Part shown: one piece after another, positions 26,162-33,803 of the stretch
Layout: the number at the start of each line of letters is the position of its first letter
Numbering within the stretch: position 1 is the first letter of the stretch
Origin: Elusimicrobiota bacterium
GTDB taxonomy: Bacteria > Elusimicrobiota > Endomicrobiia > CG1-02-37-114 > XYA2-FULL-39-19
DNA: 45,765 nucleotides
Direction of reading: 5' to 3'
NCBI GenBank assembly: GCA_018816525.1
Contig: JAHIVV010000063.1
Coordinates: 1-45,765, forward strand
Program-made: the position numbers and the translations under genes
The notes under the pieces: model-generated
Databases searched by the model: none
Told to the model about the DNA's origin: nothing
Seen by the model: only the letters and a program-made list of their open reading frames with translations

Positions 26162-26190
26162 ATTCTATAAAAATATAAGCTTCATTGCAA
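26162..26190 (-). promoter_or_regulatory. Leaderless-type promoter of the AI-2E transporter gene
   Basis: Read on the minus strand: TTGCAA (26190-26185), 17 nt, TAGAAT (26167-26162), six bases, ATG (26155). The expected transcription start coincides with the start codon. No Shine-Dalgarno sequence. Confidence 0.5.
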
Positions 26191-26238
26191 TTAGAAACAA
26201 CACTTCAGTACAAAATTGTCTTCTTGAGGAAGGTAATT

Positions 26239-26267
26239 TTGACATTTGAGCCGGTATTTTATATCAT
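26239..26267 (+). promoter_or_regulatory. Promoter of the HAD-family gene with a very short leader
   Basis: TTGACA (26239-26244), 17 nt, TATCAT (26262-26267). The start point expected near 26274 leaves about 8 nt before the ATG at 26282, too short for a normal ribosome site. Confidence 0.7.
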
Positions 26268-26281
26268 AAAGGCGTTAACCT

Positions 26282-26935
26282 ATGAAAAAACTAATCAAAA
26301 AACCAAAAGCGGTATTGTTTGATATGGACGGAGTTATTATTGATTCCATGCCATACCATTTTATTGCCTGGTTTGAAACCTTGAAACCGCTTGGCGTAAA
26401 GATTAATAGTTTTGATATTTATTCCCGGGAAGGCGAGCACTGGAAAAAAACGATCTCAGATTTGCTTAAGCGTTCTAAACTGAAATATTCAAAAAAGAAA
26501 ATAGAAGAAATGCTTCCAGTAAAACAAAGAATATTCAAAAAACTTTTTAAAAGGTTTATTTTTAAAGGCGCAGAAGAAATATTAGAACATTTTAAAAAAA
26601 ACGGGTATTTATTGGGCCTTGTAACAGGAAGCTATGCTAACAACATTAAAAATGTATTGCCAAAAACATTGTACCAAATGTTTGATACAATAATATCGGC
26701 TGAGAGCACGAAAAATGGCAAGCCTTACCCGGAGCCGTATCTTACTGCGGCAAAAATGCTGAGCCTTAAACCGAAAGATTGTGTTGTTGTAGAAAATTCC
26801 ACCCTTGGAGTGTTATCGGCAAAAAATGCCGGGATGTTTTGTATAGCAATAACATCCAGTTTACCAAAAGAGTACCTGAGAAAAGCAAACATAACTGTAG
26901 ATGATTTGCTGGAAATAAAGAAAATAATAAGGTAA
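26282..26935 (+). CDS. HAD-family phosphatase/phosphoglucomutase-like protein
   Basis: 217 residues. Motif I is LFDMDGVIIDSMPYH (nucleophile Asp and acid Asp in DMDG), a C1 cap follows, then motif II LVTGSYANN, the Lys region STKNGKPYPEPYLTAAKML and motif III VVENSTLGVLSAKNAGM. This is the beta-phosphoglucomutase/phosphatase subgroup; the substrate cannot be told. The next gene (ZIP transporter) starts 11 nt downstream with its own GGAGG, so they form an operon. Confidence 0.88.
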   Translation: MKKLIKKPKAVLFDMDGVIIDSMPYHFIAWFETLKPLGVKINSFDIYSREGEHWKKTISDLLKRSKLKYSKKKIEEMLPVKQRIFKKLFKRFIFKGAEEILEHFKKNGYLLGLVTGSYANNIKNVLPKTLYQMFDTIISAESTKNGKPYPEPYLTAAKMLSLKPKDCVVVENSTLGVLSAKNAGMFCIAITSSLPKEYLRKANITVDDLLEIKKIIR

Positions 26936-26946
26936 GCGGAGGAAAG

Positions 26947-27711
26947 TTGTTAAAAATCTGGGCTTATACATTAATCAGCGTGGTAATAGTAAGTTTGGTT
27001 TCCCTGATCGGTGTTTTTACCCTTTCTCTGGATAAAGAGAAATTAAACTCAATTCTGAAATATCTGGTAAGTTTCGCTGTTGGCGGGCTTTTTGGGGATG
27101 CGTTTATTCATCTGCTTCCGCAGTCATTTGAAAAATTGGGTTATGGTTTATCCACTTCCTTATATATTGTATTGGGCCTTATGATATTTTTCGTGCTTGA
27201 GAAATTTCTGCGCTGGCGCCATTGCCACCATGTGACTACAGAACAACACATTCATCCTGTTGTTACAATGAATTTAGTAAGCGATGCGGTGCACAATATG
27301 ATTGACGGTATGATAATTGCCGCGAGTTACATAATCAACATCCCTCTTGGCATTGCGACTACGCTTGCTGTAGTTTTTCATGAACTCCCGCAGGAAATTG
27401 GTGATTTCGGTATACTTATTTTTGGCGGGCTTAAAGTAAGGAAAGCATTGTATTTTAATTTTTTAACTGCATTAACTTCCGTTTTGGGCGCGCTGATTGT
27501 GCTTATTGTAGGGCCTTTTGTTAAGGAATATACTTATCTGCTGCTTCCTATAACCGCAGGCGGTTTTATTTATATAGCAGGTTCAGACCTTATCCCCGTG
27601 CTTCATGAACATGACAATTCATGCGATACTACTGTTTCAAATTCAGTCTGGCAGTTTTTAATGATAATTCTTGGTGTCGCCCTCATGGCCCTCCTCACCT
27701 TTCTGGAATAA
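26947..27711 (+). CDS. ZIP-family metal transporter
   Basis: 254 residues, about eight helices. A short His-rich loop (RWRHCHHVTTEQHIHP) lies between helices 3 and 4, followed by the two metal-site helices VSDAVHNMIDGMIIA and VVFHELPQEIGDFGIL, the defining H-N-x3-D-G and H-E-x-P-x-E motifs of ZIP proteins. It imports Zn2+ or another divalent metal. It starts with TTG preceded by GGAGGAAAG, and no ATG fits better. Confidence 0.93.
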   Translation: MLKIWAYTLISVVIVSLVSLIGVFTLSLDKEKLNSILKYLVSFAVGGLFGDAFIHLLPQSFEKLGYGLSTSLYIVLGLMIFFVLEKFLRWRHCHHVTTEQHIHPVVTMNLVSDAVHNMIDGMIIAASYIINIPLGIATTLAVVFHELPQEIGDFGILIFGGLKVRKALYFNFLTALTSVLGALIVLIVGPFVKEYTYLLLPITAGGFIYIAGSDLIPVLHEHDNSCDTTVSNSVWQFLMIILGVALMALLTFLE

Positions 27712-27728
27712 AGAGTATTTCAATTTCT

Positions 27729-28415
27729 ATGAACTACCAACAAATCATTTCCAAAATCAAATCCTTGTATAATCCCAAAAACATTGCCGGCATGAAGCGG
27801 TTTGGCATTAATGTAAAGAACGCTTATGGCGTGCCCATACCTGAACTTAGAAAGATAGGCAGGCTTGTTAAAAAAGACCATGAGATCGCCAAACAGCTAT
27901 GGAACTCAGGAATTCATGAAGCAAGGATCCTGGCAAGCATAGTAGATGACCCTAAACAGATAACCTCAAAACAGATGGATGATTGGGTAAAAGAATTCAA
28001 CTCCTGGGATATATGCGACCAATGTTGCATGAACTTGTTTAGTGAAACCGAAATTGGCTACAACAAGGCAATTGACTGGGCCAAAAGAAAGGAAGAATTT
28101 GAAAAGCGCGCAGGATTTGCTTTAATGGCGGTTATTGCAGTTCATAACAAAAAACTGCCGGATAAAGAGCTAATAAAGTTTTTCCCCATTATCAAAAGAG
28201 AATCAACAGATGAACGAAACTTTGTAAGGAAAGCCGTAAACTGGGCGCTTAGGCAGATTGGCAAACGCAATATGGCGTTAAACAGGGAAGCAGTTAAACT
28301 CTCAAAAGAACTAAAAGACAGCCAAAATAAATCAGCCTGTTGGATTGGTACGGATGCCTATAGGGAATTAACAAACCCGAAAGTAGTAGAACGCATTAAA
28401 AACAAAAAGAGATAA
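27729..28415 (+). CDS. DNA alkylation repair protein (AlkD-like HEAT-repeat family)
   Basis: 228 residues from ATG 27729; the frame is open further upstream, but that part lies inside the ZIP gene. Helical repeats characteristic of AlkD/AlkC-like proteins are visible: GVPIPELRKIGRLVKKDHE, ELWNSG-type HEARILASIVDDP, WDICDQCCMNLF, ERNFVRKAVNWALRQIGKRN. AlkD removes bulky N3/N7-alkylated purines without base flipping. Whether this homologue is a glycosylase is inferred from family only. It is 17 nt after the ZIP gene and immediately precedes a parS-like site. Confidence 0.88.
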   Translation: MNYQQIISKIKSLYNPKNIAGMKRFGINVKNAYGVPIPELRKIGRLVKKDHEIAKQLWNSGIHEARILASIVDDPKQITSKQMDDWVKEFNSWDICDQCCMNLFSETEIGYNKAIDWAKRKEEFEKRAGFALMAVIAVHNKKLPDKELIKFFPIIKRESTDERNFVRKAVNWALRQIGKRNMALNREAVKLSKELKDSQNKSACWIGTDAYRELTNPKVVERIKNKKR

Positions 28416-28420
28416 GTAAT

Positions 28421-28436
28421 TGTTTCATGTGGAACA
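28421..28436 (+). promoter_or_regulatory. parS: parS-like centromere site 1
   Basis: TGTTTCATGTGGAACA, 16 bp, close to the general parS consensus TGTTTCACGTGAAACA, with flanking bases extending the dyad (TTGTTTC...GGAACAA). The identical 16-mer recurs at 30010, just upstream of parA. It lies just before the dus start and, if translated, would give the 'MFHVEQ' N-terminus often mis-annotated where parS precedes a gene. Confidence 0.85.
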
Positions 28437-28449
28437 ATTAAAAACGTTT

Positions 28450-29445
28450 ATGAAAATCGGAAACATTGAATTAAAGAACAATATCTTCATGGCGCCCATG
28501 GCGGGCGTTACGGATATTACTTTCAGGATAGCCTGCAAACAAATGGGGGCCGCGCTTGTTTATACTGAAATGATTACAGCGCGGGGCATTCATCACAAAA
28601 ACAAAAAGACCCAAAAGATGCTGGAGATACTTGAAGAAGAAAAACCGGTCGCCCTTCAGTTGTTTGGCAGCGAACCGGATATACTCGCGGAGGCCTGCGA
28701 ATTTGTTAATGATAACAAGGACATTGTTCTAATAGATATTAATATGGGATGCCCTACAAAAAAAGTTGTTAAAAGGTTTGAAGGTGTTTCGCTGATGAGA
28801 AACCCCAAGCTCGCCGCGGAAATAATAAGGCAGGCAAAAAAAGTATCCAACAAACCAATTACAGCCAAGATAAGAACAGGGTTTGATTCAAAAAATATCA
28901 ATGCGGTTGATTTTGCCAAAGAGCTGGAACAAGCAGGCGTTGAAGCAATTACGGTTCATGGCAGGACCGGTGAACAAAAGTATTCCGGCAAAGCGAGTTG
29001 GGATATAATAAAGGAAGTAAAGGAAAATATTCATAGTATTCCCATAATCGGCAACGGAGATATATTCAGCCCTTACGATGCGGTAAGAATGCTGCAGCAT
29101 ACAAAGTGCGACGGTATTATGGTAGCGCGCGGCGCATTAGGGAACCCCTGGATATTCCGCGGGATCCTTCAGGCAATAAAAGGAGAGGATGTAACTTCGC
29201 CCCCCTACGAAGAGATTGCGGAAATCTGCAATCAGCACTTAAAGAGAGAGATAGAGCGCTACGGTGAAAAGAAAGGGCTCTTGAGATTTCACAGGCACTT
29301 ATTATATTACGGTATAAAATGCTCTATTCTTAAAGACAACACCGGCCCGAAAAACAAAGCAAGAGCTTCTCAGTATAAAGACAAACTCGAACACACCCAC
29401 AATAAAGAGATGACCAGGTTTATCAAGCAAGGTTTGATGTCGTAA
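28450..29445 (+). CDS. dus: tRNA-dihydrouridine synthase (DusB-like)
   Basis: 331 residues. An FMN-dependent TIM barrel reducing uridine in tRNA: MAPMAGVTDITFR at the N-terminus, QLFGSEPDILAEA, the signature INMGCPTKKVVKRFEG with the catalytic Cys, ITVHGRTGEQKYSGKASW, then PIIGNGDIFS and GIMVARGALGNPWIF. The start is placed at ATG 28450, after the parS-like site; TTG 28420 would translate the site itself. No clear ribosome site precedes either. A short palindromic repeat follows the stop. Confidence 0.93.
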   Translation: MKIGNIELKNNIFMAPMAGVTDITFRIACKQMGAALVYTEMITARGIHHKNKKTQKMLEILEEEKPVALQLFGSEPDILAEACEFVNDNKDIVLIDINMGCPTKKVVKRFEGVSLMRNPKLAAEIIRQAKKVSNKPITAKIRTGFDSKNINAVDFAKELEQAGVEAITVHGRTGEQKYSGKASWDIIKEVKENIHSIPIIGNGDIFSPYDAVRMLQHTKCDGIMVARGALGNPWIFRGILQAIKGEDVTSPPYEEIAEICNQHLKREIERYGEKKGLLRFHRHLLYYGIKCSILKDNTGPKNKARASQYKDKLEHTHNKEMTRFIKQGLMS

Positions 29446-29463
29446 GTACCCCACCAACACCTT

Positions 29464-29493
29464 CCCCTCTTTTTGAAAGAGGGGCTAGGGGAG
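29464..29493 (+). repeat. Palindromic repeat unit after dus
   Basis: CCCCTCTTT (29464-29472), 3-nt loop, AAAGAGGGG (29476-29484), then CTAGGGGAG. It resembles the short 'cccctc...gagggg.taggggag' intergenic palindromes common in many bacterial genomes. It could also serve as a transcription stop, though no T-run follows. One copy only in this window. Confidence 0.65.
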
Positions 29494-29513
29494 TTAATCA
29501 AAGTTTTTATGTG

Positions 29514-29542
29514 TTGATAATAAGGCCACAATTTGTTAAAAT
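29514..29542 (+). promoter_or_regulatory. Promoter of the 119-residue hypothetical gene
   Basis: TTGATA (29514-29519), 17 nt, TAAAAT (29537-29542), followed by a leader of about 43 nt with a GGAGGG ribosome site before ATG 29592. Confidence 0.6.
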
Positions 29543-29591
29543 CAGGATACAGTAATAAATTTATAATTCAATTAAATGGAGGGTTATTGGT

Positions 29592-29951
29592 ATGGCAAAG
29601 AAAACAGAATCAGTCCAAAGCGCAAAGGAACTTGCCGCATTCAATGAGTTAAAGAAAACACTTCTGAAATTGGTAGATAAGCGTAAACCGATTAAAGCAA
29701 TAATTTATAAACTGACAGTAAGCAATGTCAAAACTAATTCTGATATCAAAGAAATATACATACCCAGTGAAAACATGGCAGTAAGCGATTATCAGGATTT
29801 AAATGTCTTTAAAACGGATATAGCGCGCTATAAAAACGCTAAAGTGTTAAAAAGAATAGGGTTACCCAGAGATTTTGTTGAACAGTTGAAAGTACATCTT
29901 GAGCCTAAAGAAAAGATGAAAGAGGTCCTAAAAATGTATTTTAAAGGGTAA
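29592..29951 (+). CDS. Hypothetical protein, 119 residues
   Basis: Not recognised. It is a basic protein (many Lys), mostly helical by pattern, with no signal peptide or membrane segment: MAKKTESVQSAKELAAFNEL, a central KLTVSNVKTNSDIKEIYIPS strand-like part and a C-terminal KVHLEPKEKMKEVLKMYFKG. A good GGAGGG site and a separate promoter support expression. It lies between the two parS-like sites and next to parA, so a nucleoid-associated or regulatory role is conceivable but unsupported. Confidence 0.75.
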   Translation: MAKKTESVQSAKELAAFNELKKTLLKLVDKRKPIKAIIYKLTVSNVKTNSDIKEIYIPSENMAVSDYQDLNVFKTDIARYKNAKVLKRIGLPRDFVEQLKVHLEPKEKMKEVLKMYFKG

Positions 29952-30009
29952 ATCGGGCCCCAAGCCCCAATGTGTCCTTTAAGTTGGTAATTGGGATACC
30001 TGCTTGGCA

Positions 30010-30025
30010 TGTTTCATGTGGAACA
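30010..30025 (+). promoter_or_regulatory. parS: parS-like centromere site 2
   Basis: TGTTTCATGTGGAACA, identical to the site at 28421, with dyad-extending flanks (ATGTTTC...GGAACAT). It lies 85 bp upstream of parA in a non-coding stretch. Two identical near-palindromes 1.6 kb apart beside parA are strong support for ParB-binding sites. Confidence 0.9.
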
Positions 30026-30110
30026 TTTTTCTCCTTTCATGGTCTTTCGCGAGGTAGCGTCCTGATTACTTCTGTTTAAAAGGAAAAATCAGGGTTGAGG
30101 TTAGCATTCT

Positions 30111-30869
30111 ATGGGTAAAATCATTTCGGTTTGCAATCAGAAGGGCGGTGTCGGCAAAACAACTACTACGATTAACCTTGCTGGCAGTGTGGCCCATCTC
30201 ACCAAATCAGTTCTTCTTATCGATTTAGATCCGCAGTCAAACGCAACCAGCGGCCTGGGCTTTGATAAAGAATCTGTTGAAAAAGGCGTTTACAATATAA
30301 TTATCGACGACGTTCCGCCGGAGGAATCAATCGTACGCACCTCCGTCGAGTTTCTGGATATTCTTCCGTCGAATATTAACCTTATCGGCGCTGAAGTCGA
30401 GCTGGTTAACCTGCCTGACCGCGAAACAAAATTAAAAAAAGCGCTGCAAAGCATCAAAGATTCTTACGATTATATTTTTATTGATTGCCCCCCATCTCTC
30501 GGTTTATTGACGGTAAATGCTTTGACCGCTTCGGAATCCGTGCTTATCCCAATCCAGTGCGAATATTATGCCATGGAAGGGCTTACCCAGCTAATGAAAA
30601 CAATCCACCTTATCAGGCAATCTCTTAACCCGCATCTGGAGCTTGAAGGCGTTCTGCTTACAATGTTTGACGGCAGAATGAATTTAAGCAATCAGGTGGT
30701 TAAGGAAGTAAGGAAATTTTTCGGCAATGAGGTTTATAAATCCGTTATCCCGCGGAATGTCCGCCTGGCGGAAGCGCCGAGTTACGGCAAACCCGTATTT
30801 CAGTACGATAGTTCTTCCCGCGGCACCGAAGCATATTTAAACCTTGCAAAAGAATTTCTGGGGCTATGA
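30111..30869 (+). CDS. parA: Chromosome-partitioning ATPase ParA
   Basis: A 252-residue deviant Walker A ATPase: KGGVGKTT (11-18) with the signature lysine, DLDPQSNATSGLG, Walker B IDCPPSLGLLT and IPIQCEYYAMEGLTQL. The C-terminus has the usual KSVIPRNVRLAEAPSYGKP. This is the short chromosomal (Soj) form without an N-terminal HTH. It would bind nucleoid DNA and drive ParB-parS segregation. A GAGGT site lies 9 nt before the ATG. The gene overlaps the following lipoprotein-hydrolase gene by 4 nt rather than adjoining parB, which is 5.8 kb away. Confidence 0.96.
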   Translation: MGKIISVCNQKGGVGKTTTTINLAGSVAHLTKSVLLIDLDPQSNATSGLGFDKESVEKGVYNIIIDDVPPEESIVRTSVEFLDILPSNINLIGAEVELVNLPDRETKLKKALQSIKDSYDYIFIDCPPSLGLLTVNALTASESVLIPIQCEYYAMEGLTQLMKTIHLIRQSLNPHLELEGVLLTMFDGRMNLSNQVVKEVRKFFGNEVYKSVIPRNVRLAEAPSYGKPVFQYDSSSRGTEAYLNLAKEFLGL

Positions 30870-31663
30870 AAAAATATTTTAATTTATTCATTTTGACTGC
30901 AACACTTACATTAGCATTAAACGCCTGCGCGAAAATAGAGCCGGGGCCGGACGATAAGGCCCGATTTATTGCATCCGACGGCATGATAATTGCGGGGAAA
31001 TACGTCCCGCCAAAAACTCCGGACAAAATTACCTTTATATTGCTTCATGGTTTATCCAGCACGAAAGATGAATGGAACCGCTTTGAAGCAAAACTAATTG
31101 AAAGAGGCTGCGGCTATTTCGCCTACGACCTGCGCGGCCACCACGGAAGCTCAAAAAATACTGACGGCCGGGAAATAACTATAAATGAAATTGTAAATTC
31201 CGGGCAAATTTCGGAAATAGAAAAACTTGTTTCGGATATTGATGGCGCAGTCAAGTATCTCAAACATAATGGGATAAAGAAAGAAAAAATCGGGCTTATC
31301 GGCGCAAGCATAGGCGCAAATATATCGCTTATTTATGCGTCCAAAAATAAATTCATTCCGATTGTTGTCCTTTTATCTCCCGGCTGGAACTATACAGGGC
31401 TTGAAACTAACACCGCTATACAGCAATATGGCCAAAGGCCATTGGGTTTAGCCGCATCGCCGGGTGATAAATATGCCTATGATACCGCCACACAGATGGT
31501 ATTGGTTGGTAGACAGTTAAAAAGTGATACCGCTTTTTTTGAAGGCGTCCAGGCGCAACACGGCACCCAAATGCTTACAGACGAATTCGATTCTAAATTG
31601 CTTAATTGGATAGATGGGAATCTCGGGGATGTTGTCAAGAAGTCAAGATACGGTTTGAAATGA
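30866..31663 (+). CDS. Alpha/beta-hydrolase, predicted lipoprotein
   Basis: 265 residues. The N-terminal signal (FNLFILTATLTLALNAC) ends in a lipobox-like LNAC, so it is probably anchored in the cell envelope. The hydrolase fold shows an LLHGLSSTKDEW oxyanion loop, YDLRGHHGSS, and the nucleophile elbow GLIGASIGANIS (Ser in G-x-S-x-G). A late Asp and the HGTQML region may complete the triad. Substrate unknown (ester/peptide type). It is translationally coupled to parA through ATGA-type overlap, an unusual partner for a partition gene. Confidence 0.88.
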   Translation: MKKYFNLFILTATLTLALNACAKIEPGPDDKARFIASDGMIIAGKYVPPKTPDKITFILLHGLSSTKDEWNRFEAKLIERGCGYFAYDLRGHHGSSKNTDGREITINEIVNSGQISEIEKLVSDIDGAVKYLKHNGIKKEKIGLIGASIGANISLIYASKNKFIPIVVLLSPGWNYTGLETNTAIQQYGQRPLGLAASPGDKYAYDTATQMVLVGRQLKSDTAFFEGVQAQHGTQMLTDEFDSKLLNWIDGNLGDVVKKSRYGLK

Positions 31664-31735
31664 GACGGATGTTAGTAGGGAATTAAATTTATGTGGTATT
31701 TAGATTTGGATGAAGGCGGGATTGGAAATATGTCC

Positions 31736-31772
31736 TTGACAACAGGGATATATTAGTGTATTATATCCCTGT
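31736..31772 (+). promoter_or_regulatory. Promoter with an overlapping 11-bp palindromic operator before the DUF4143 ATPase
   Basis: TTGACA (31736-31741), 17 nt, TATTAT (31759-31764). A perfect inverted repeat, ACAGGGATATA (31742-31752) and TATATCCCTGT (31762-31772) with a 9-nt centre, fills the spacer from the base after the -35 box and covers most of the -10 box. A dimeric repressor bound there would block polymerase. The GGAGGG ribosome site follows at 31775. Confidence 0.85.
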
Positions 31773-31784
31773 TTGGAGGGAAAT

Positions 31785-33095
31785 ATGGATAATGAACTTG
31801 TAAAAAGATATATCAATGACTGGAATGAGCGTGTGGTACCGACTCCCAAAGAGAGGGAAACAAGGCTCAGGGAAACCTCGCGTATACAAACGGTTATTGG
31901 AGCCCGCAGAGTGGGGAAAACGAGCCTTTTGTATGATAAAATAAGAGATCTTATTACCGTCCAAAAAGTTCCGAAGGAACAAATACTGTTTCTTAATCTG
32001 GAAGACCCTCTTCTTGACGGTGTAACTTTTCAGGGTTTTAAAAAGATACTTGAAATTCACTGGTCGCTGTTCCCTCAAACAACTTCTAAAAAACTATACT
32101 TGTTTATAGACGAGCCCCAGGTAGTCACAAATTGGGAAAAAGCAGTGCTTAGCCTTCATAATGAAGGAACTTACGAGCTTTTTATTACTGGTTCCTCTTC
32201 AAAATTATTGAGCAAGGAGATTGCGACTTCACTCCGTGGCAAAACGCGCACAACAATTCTTTATCCTCTTTCTTTCCGGGAGTTTTGTGCTTTTAAAGGG
32301 CAATCCTTTGATGCCAGCAGGATATCAACAAAACAAAAAGCAGCTCTTATGCATGCAATAGATTTATATTTGCAATATGGCGGTTACCCGGAAGTTGTGC
32401 TTGAAGATGACGAAGTTGAGAAAACGGTTCTTTTAAAAGATTTTTTTGATTTGACCATTTACAAAGATATTATCGATCGGTATGCTATAAAAAATACAAC
32501 TCTGGTCAGGTGGCTTATAAACTATATGGTATCTTGCGCAACCAAAGAAATAAGCATCAACAAGGTATTCAATACTCTTAAATCTTCAGGGCAGAAGGTA
32601 AGCAAAAACACGCTTTATGAATATTTTTCAATACTTGAAGATTGCTTTTTCATAACTACCCTGAGGAAACTTGACCGGTCTGTGAAGAATGAAGGGATGT
32701 CAATTCCTAAAGTATTTCTTAATGATGTGGGTTTTTTAAGCCTTTTTTCGGATCATGATTACGGTAAACGGCTTGAAAACACAGTTGCGATTGAGTTAAT
32801 GCGCAGAAAAGCGGTGCAGCCTCTTATGAGTATTAATTACTGGAAATCAAAAGAGGGGAAGGAAGTGGATTTCATTGTTTCCGAGGGGAAAAAAGTTATC
32901 CAGGCAATTCAAGTTTGTTTCGCATTTAATGACCCTTCTACTAGAGAGCGTGAACTTTCAGCGCTCGCGTTTTGTCTTGAACATTACGGATTAAAGGATG
33001 GGTTGGTCATAACCAGAGATTATGAATCAATTCAACATATTGGTAAAAAAACAATACATGTTTTGCCTGTTTGGAAATGGCTGCTGTCAAAATAA
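31785..33095 (+). CDS. ATP-binding protein with AAA_14 and DUF4143 domains
   Basis: 436 residues from ATG 31785, chosen by the GGAGGG site; an in-frame TTG at 31773 lies within that site. The N-terminal AAA domain has Walker A GARRVGKTS (39-47), Walker B LYLFIDEPQ and sensor FITGSSSKLLSKEIATSLRG. The C-terminal DUF4143 part keeps NYWKSKEGKEVDFIVSEGKK, but at the usual ExK position it reads AIQVCF, so the restriction-nuclease-like site looks incomplete. These mobile, frequently transferred ATPases have no firmly known role. It is monocistronic under a palindromic operator inside the parA-parB interval. Confidence 0.9.
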   Translation: MDNELVKRYINDWNERVVPTPKERETRLRETSRIQTVIGARRVGKTSLLYDKIRDLITVQKVPKEQILFLNLEDPLLDGVTFQGFKKILEIHWSLFPQTTSKKLYLFIDEPQVVTNWEKAVLSLHNEGTYELFITGSSSKLLSKEIATSLRGKTRTTILYPLSFREFCAFKGQSFDASRISTKQKAALMHAIDLYLQYGGYPEVVLEDDEVEKTVLLKDFFDLTIYKDIIDRYAIKNTTLVRWLINYMVSCATKEISINKVFNTLKSSGQKVSKNTLYEYFSILEDCFFITTLRKLDRSVKNEGMSIPKVFLNDVGFLSLFSDHDYGKRLENTVAIELMRRKAVQPLMSINYWKSKEGKEVDFIVSEGKKVIQAIQVCFAFNDPSTRERELSALAFCLEHYGLKDGLVITRDYESIQHIGKKTIHVLPVWKWLLSK

Positions 33096-33144
33096 TTATT
33101 TGCATTAGTAAATATATGATTTTGGAATTAGATTTGGAGAGATT

Positions 33145-33546
33145 ATGAAAATAACTAATGCCTGGTGGTTTTATGCGCTTTTGTCTGCACTGTTTGCCGC
33201 ATGCACTGCTATTTTAGCCAAAATAGGAATTTAGGGGTATAGATTCAGACCTGGCAACCGCAGTCAGGACCGTCGTAATTCTGATTATCGCCTGGCTACA
33301 GGTCTGTCCTGGATATTTTATTTTAGGGCCTTGCAGATGGGGAAAGTTTCATCGGTTGCCGCTGTTGATAAAACCAGCGTGGCTCTGGCAATCATATTAT
33401 CCATCATAATTTTACATGAAACTGTAAGCCTTAAAGTACTGATTGGTGCTCTTTTAGTTATTACGGGCACTATGGTAATAATCTTAAATAAGGAAGACCA
33501 ATTATGCCACAGGAATGTTGCTGGAATTGCATGCATTTCAGGATAA
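33145..33546 (+). pseudogene. EamA-type drug/metabolite transporter half, broken by frameshift and deletion
   Basis: The ATG at 33145 starts a first helix (WWFYALLSALFAACTAILAK, then IGI) that ends at TAG 33232. In another frame the expected continuation GIDSDLATAVRTVVILIIAW follows immediately, then after a further jump ATGLSWIFYFRALQMGKVSS and ETVSLKVLIGALLVITGTMVIIL. An intact EamA domain of this type has about 140 residues; roughly 50 around helices 2-3 are missing, as well as the frame. The end overlaps the Cys-rich protein gene at 33504. It is a clear pseudogene, since no single frame covers it. Confidence 0.85.
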
Positions 33547-33737
33547 CCAGGGCGCCGCACGGTAAAACAGAGCTTATAGAGCCTCCTACGCAGAATTATT
33601 GCCAGGATTTTTTAAACAAGACAGGCAAGCAATCCCCGTTAAATTTAAGCGAACCTGAAAAATTACTGGTTTTCAGAAAACCTTGCGACTGCTGCGGGAA
33701 TTATATGGAACTGGATTATAGCCAGATATATTTCTAA
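33504..33737 (+). CDS. Small cysteine-rich protein, 77 residues
   Basis: Function not recognised. The cysteines are arranged as CCWNC at the start, one in the middle (YCQDF), and CDCCG near the end, a pattern suitable for binding Zn or an iron-sulfur cluster. The rest is polar with no signal or membrane helix. The ATG lies inside the 3' end of the broken EamA gene, in a different frame. It was probably the downstream partner in that former operon. Confidence 0.65.
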   Translation: MPQECCWNCMHFRITRAPHGKTELIEPPTQNYCQDFLNKTGKQSPLNLSEPEKLLVFRKPCDCCGNYMELDYSQIYF

Positions 33738-33803
33738 CTAGGACTGAACAAAAAGAAAAACCAAAAGAAAGGCGTAAATATTCCGGTCTAGGCCGTCTAA
33801 GCA

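Noticed and set aside
28420-28449. An upstream start of dus giving the N-terminus MFHVEQ.
   Set aside because: Those codons are the parS-like site itself. The ATG at 28450 begins right at the conserved part of the family.
29464-29493. The CCCCTC/GAGGGG palindrome considered as a CRISPR repeat or terminator.
   Set aside because: It occurs once, with no spacer array, and no T-run follows. It fits a common intergenic palindrome better.
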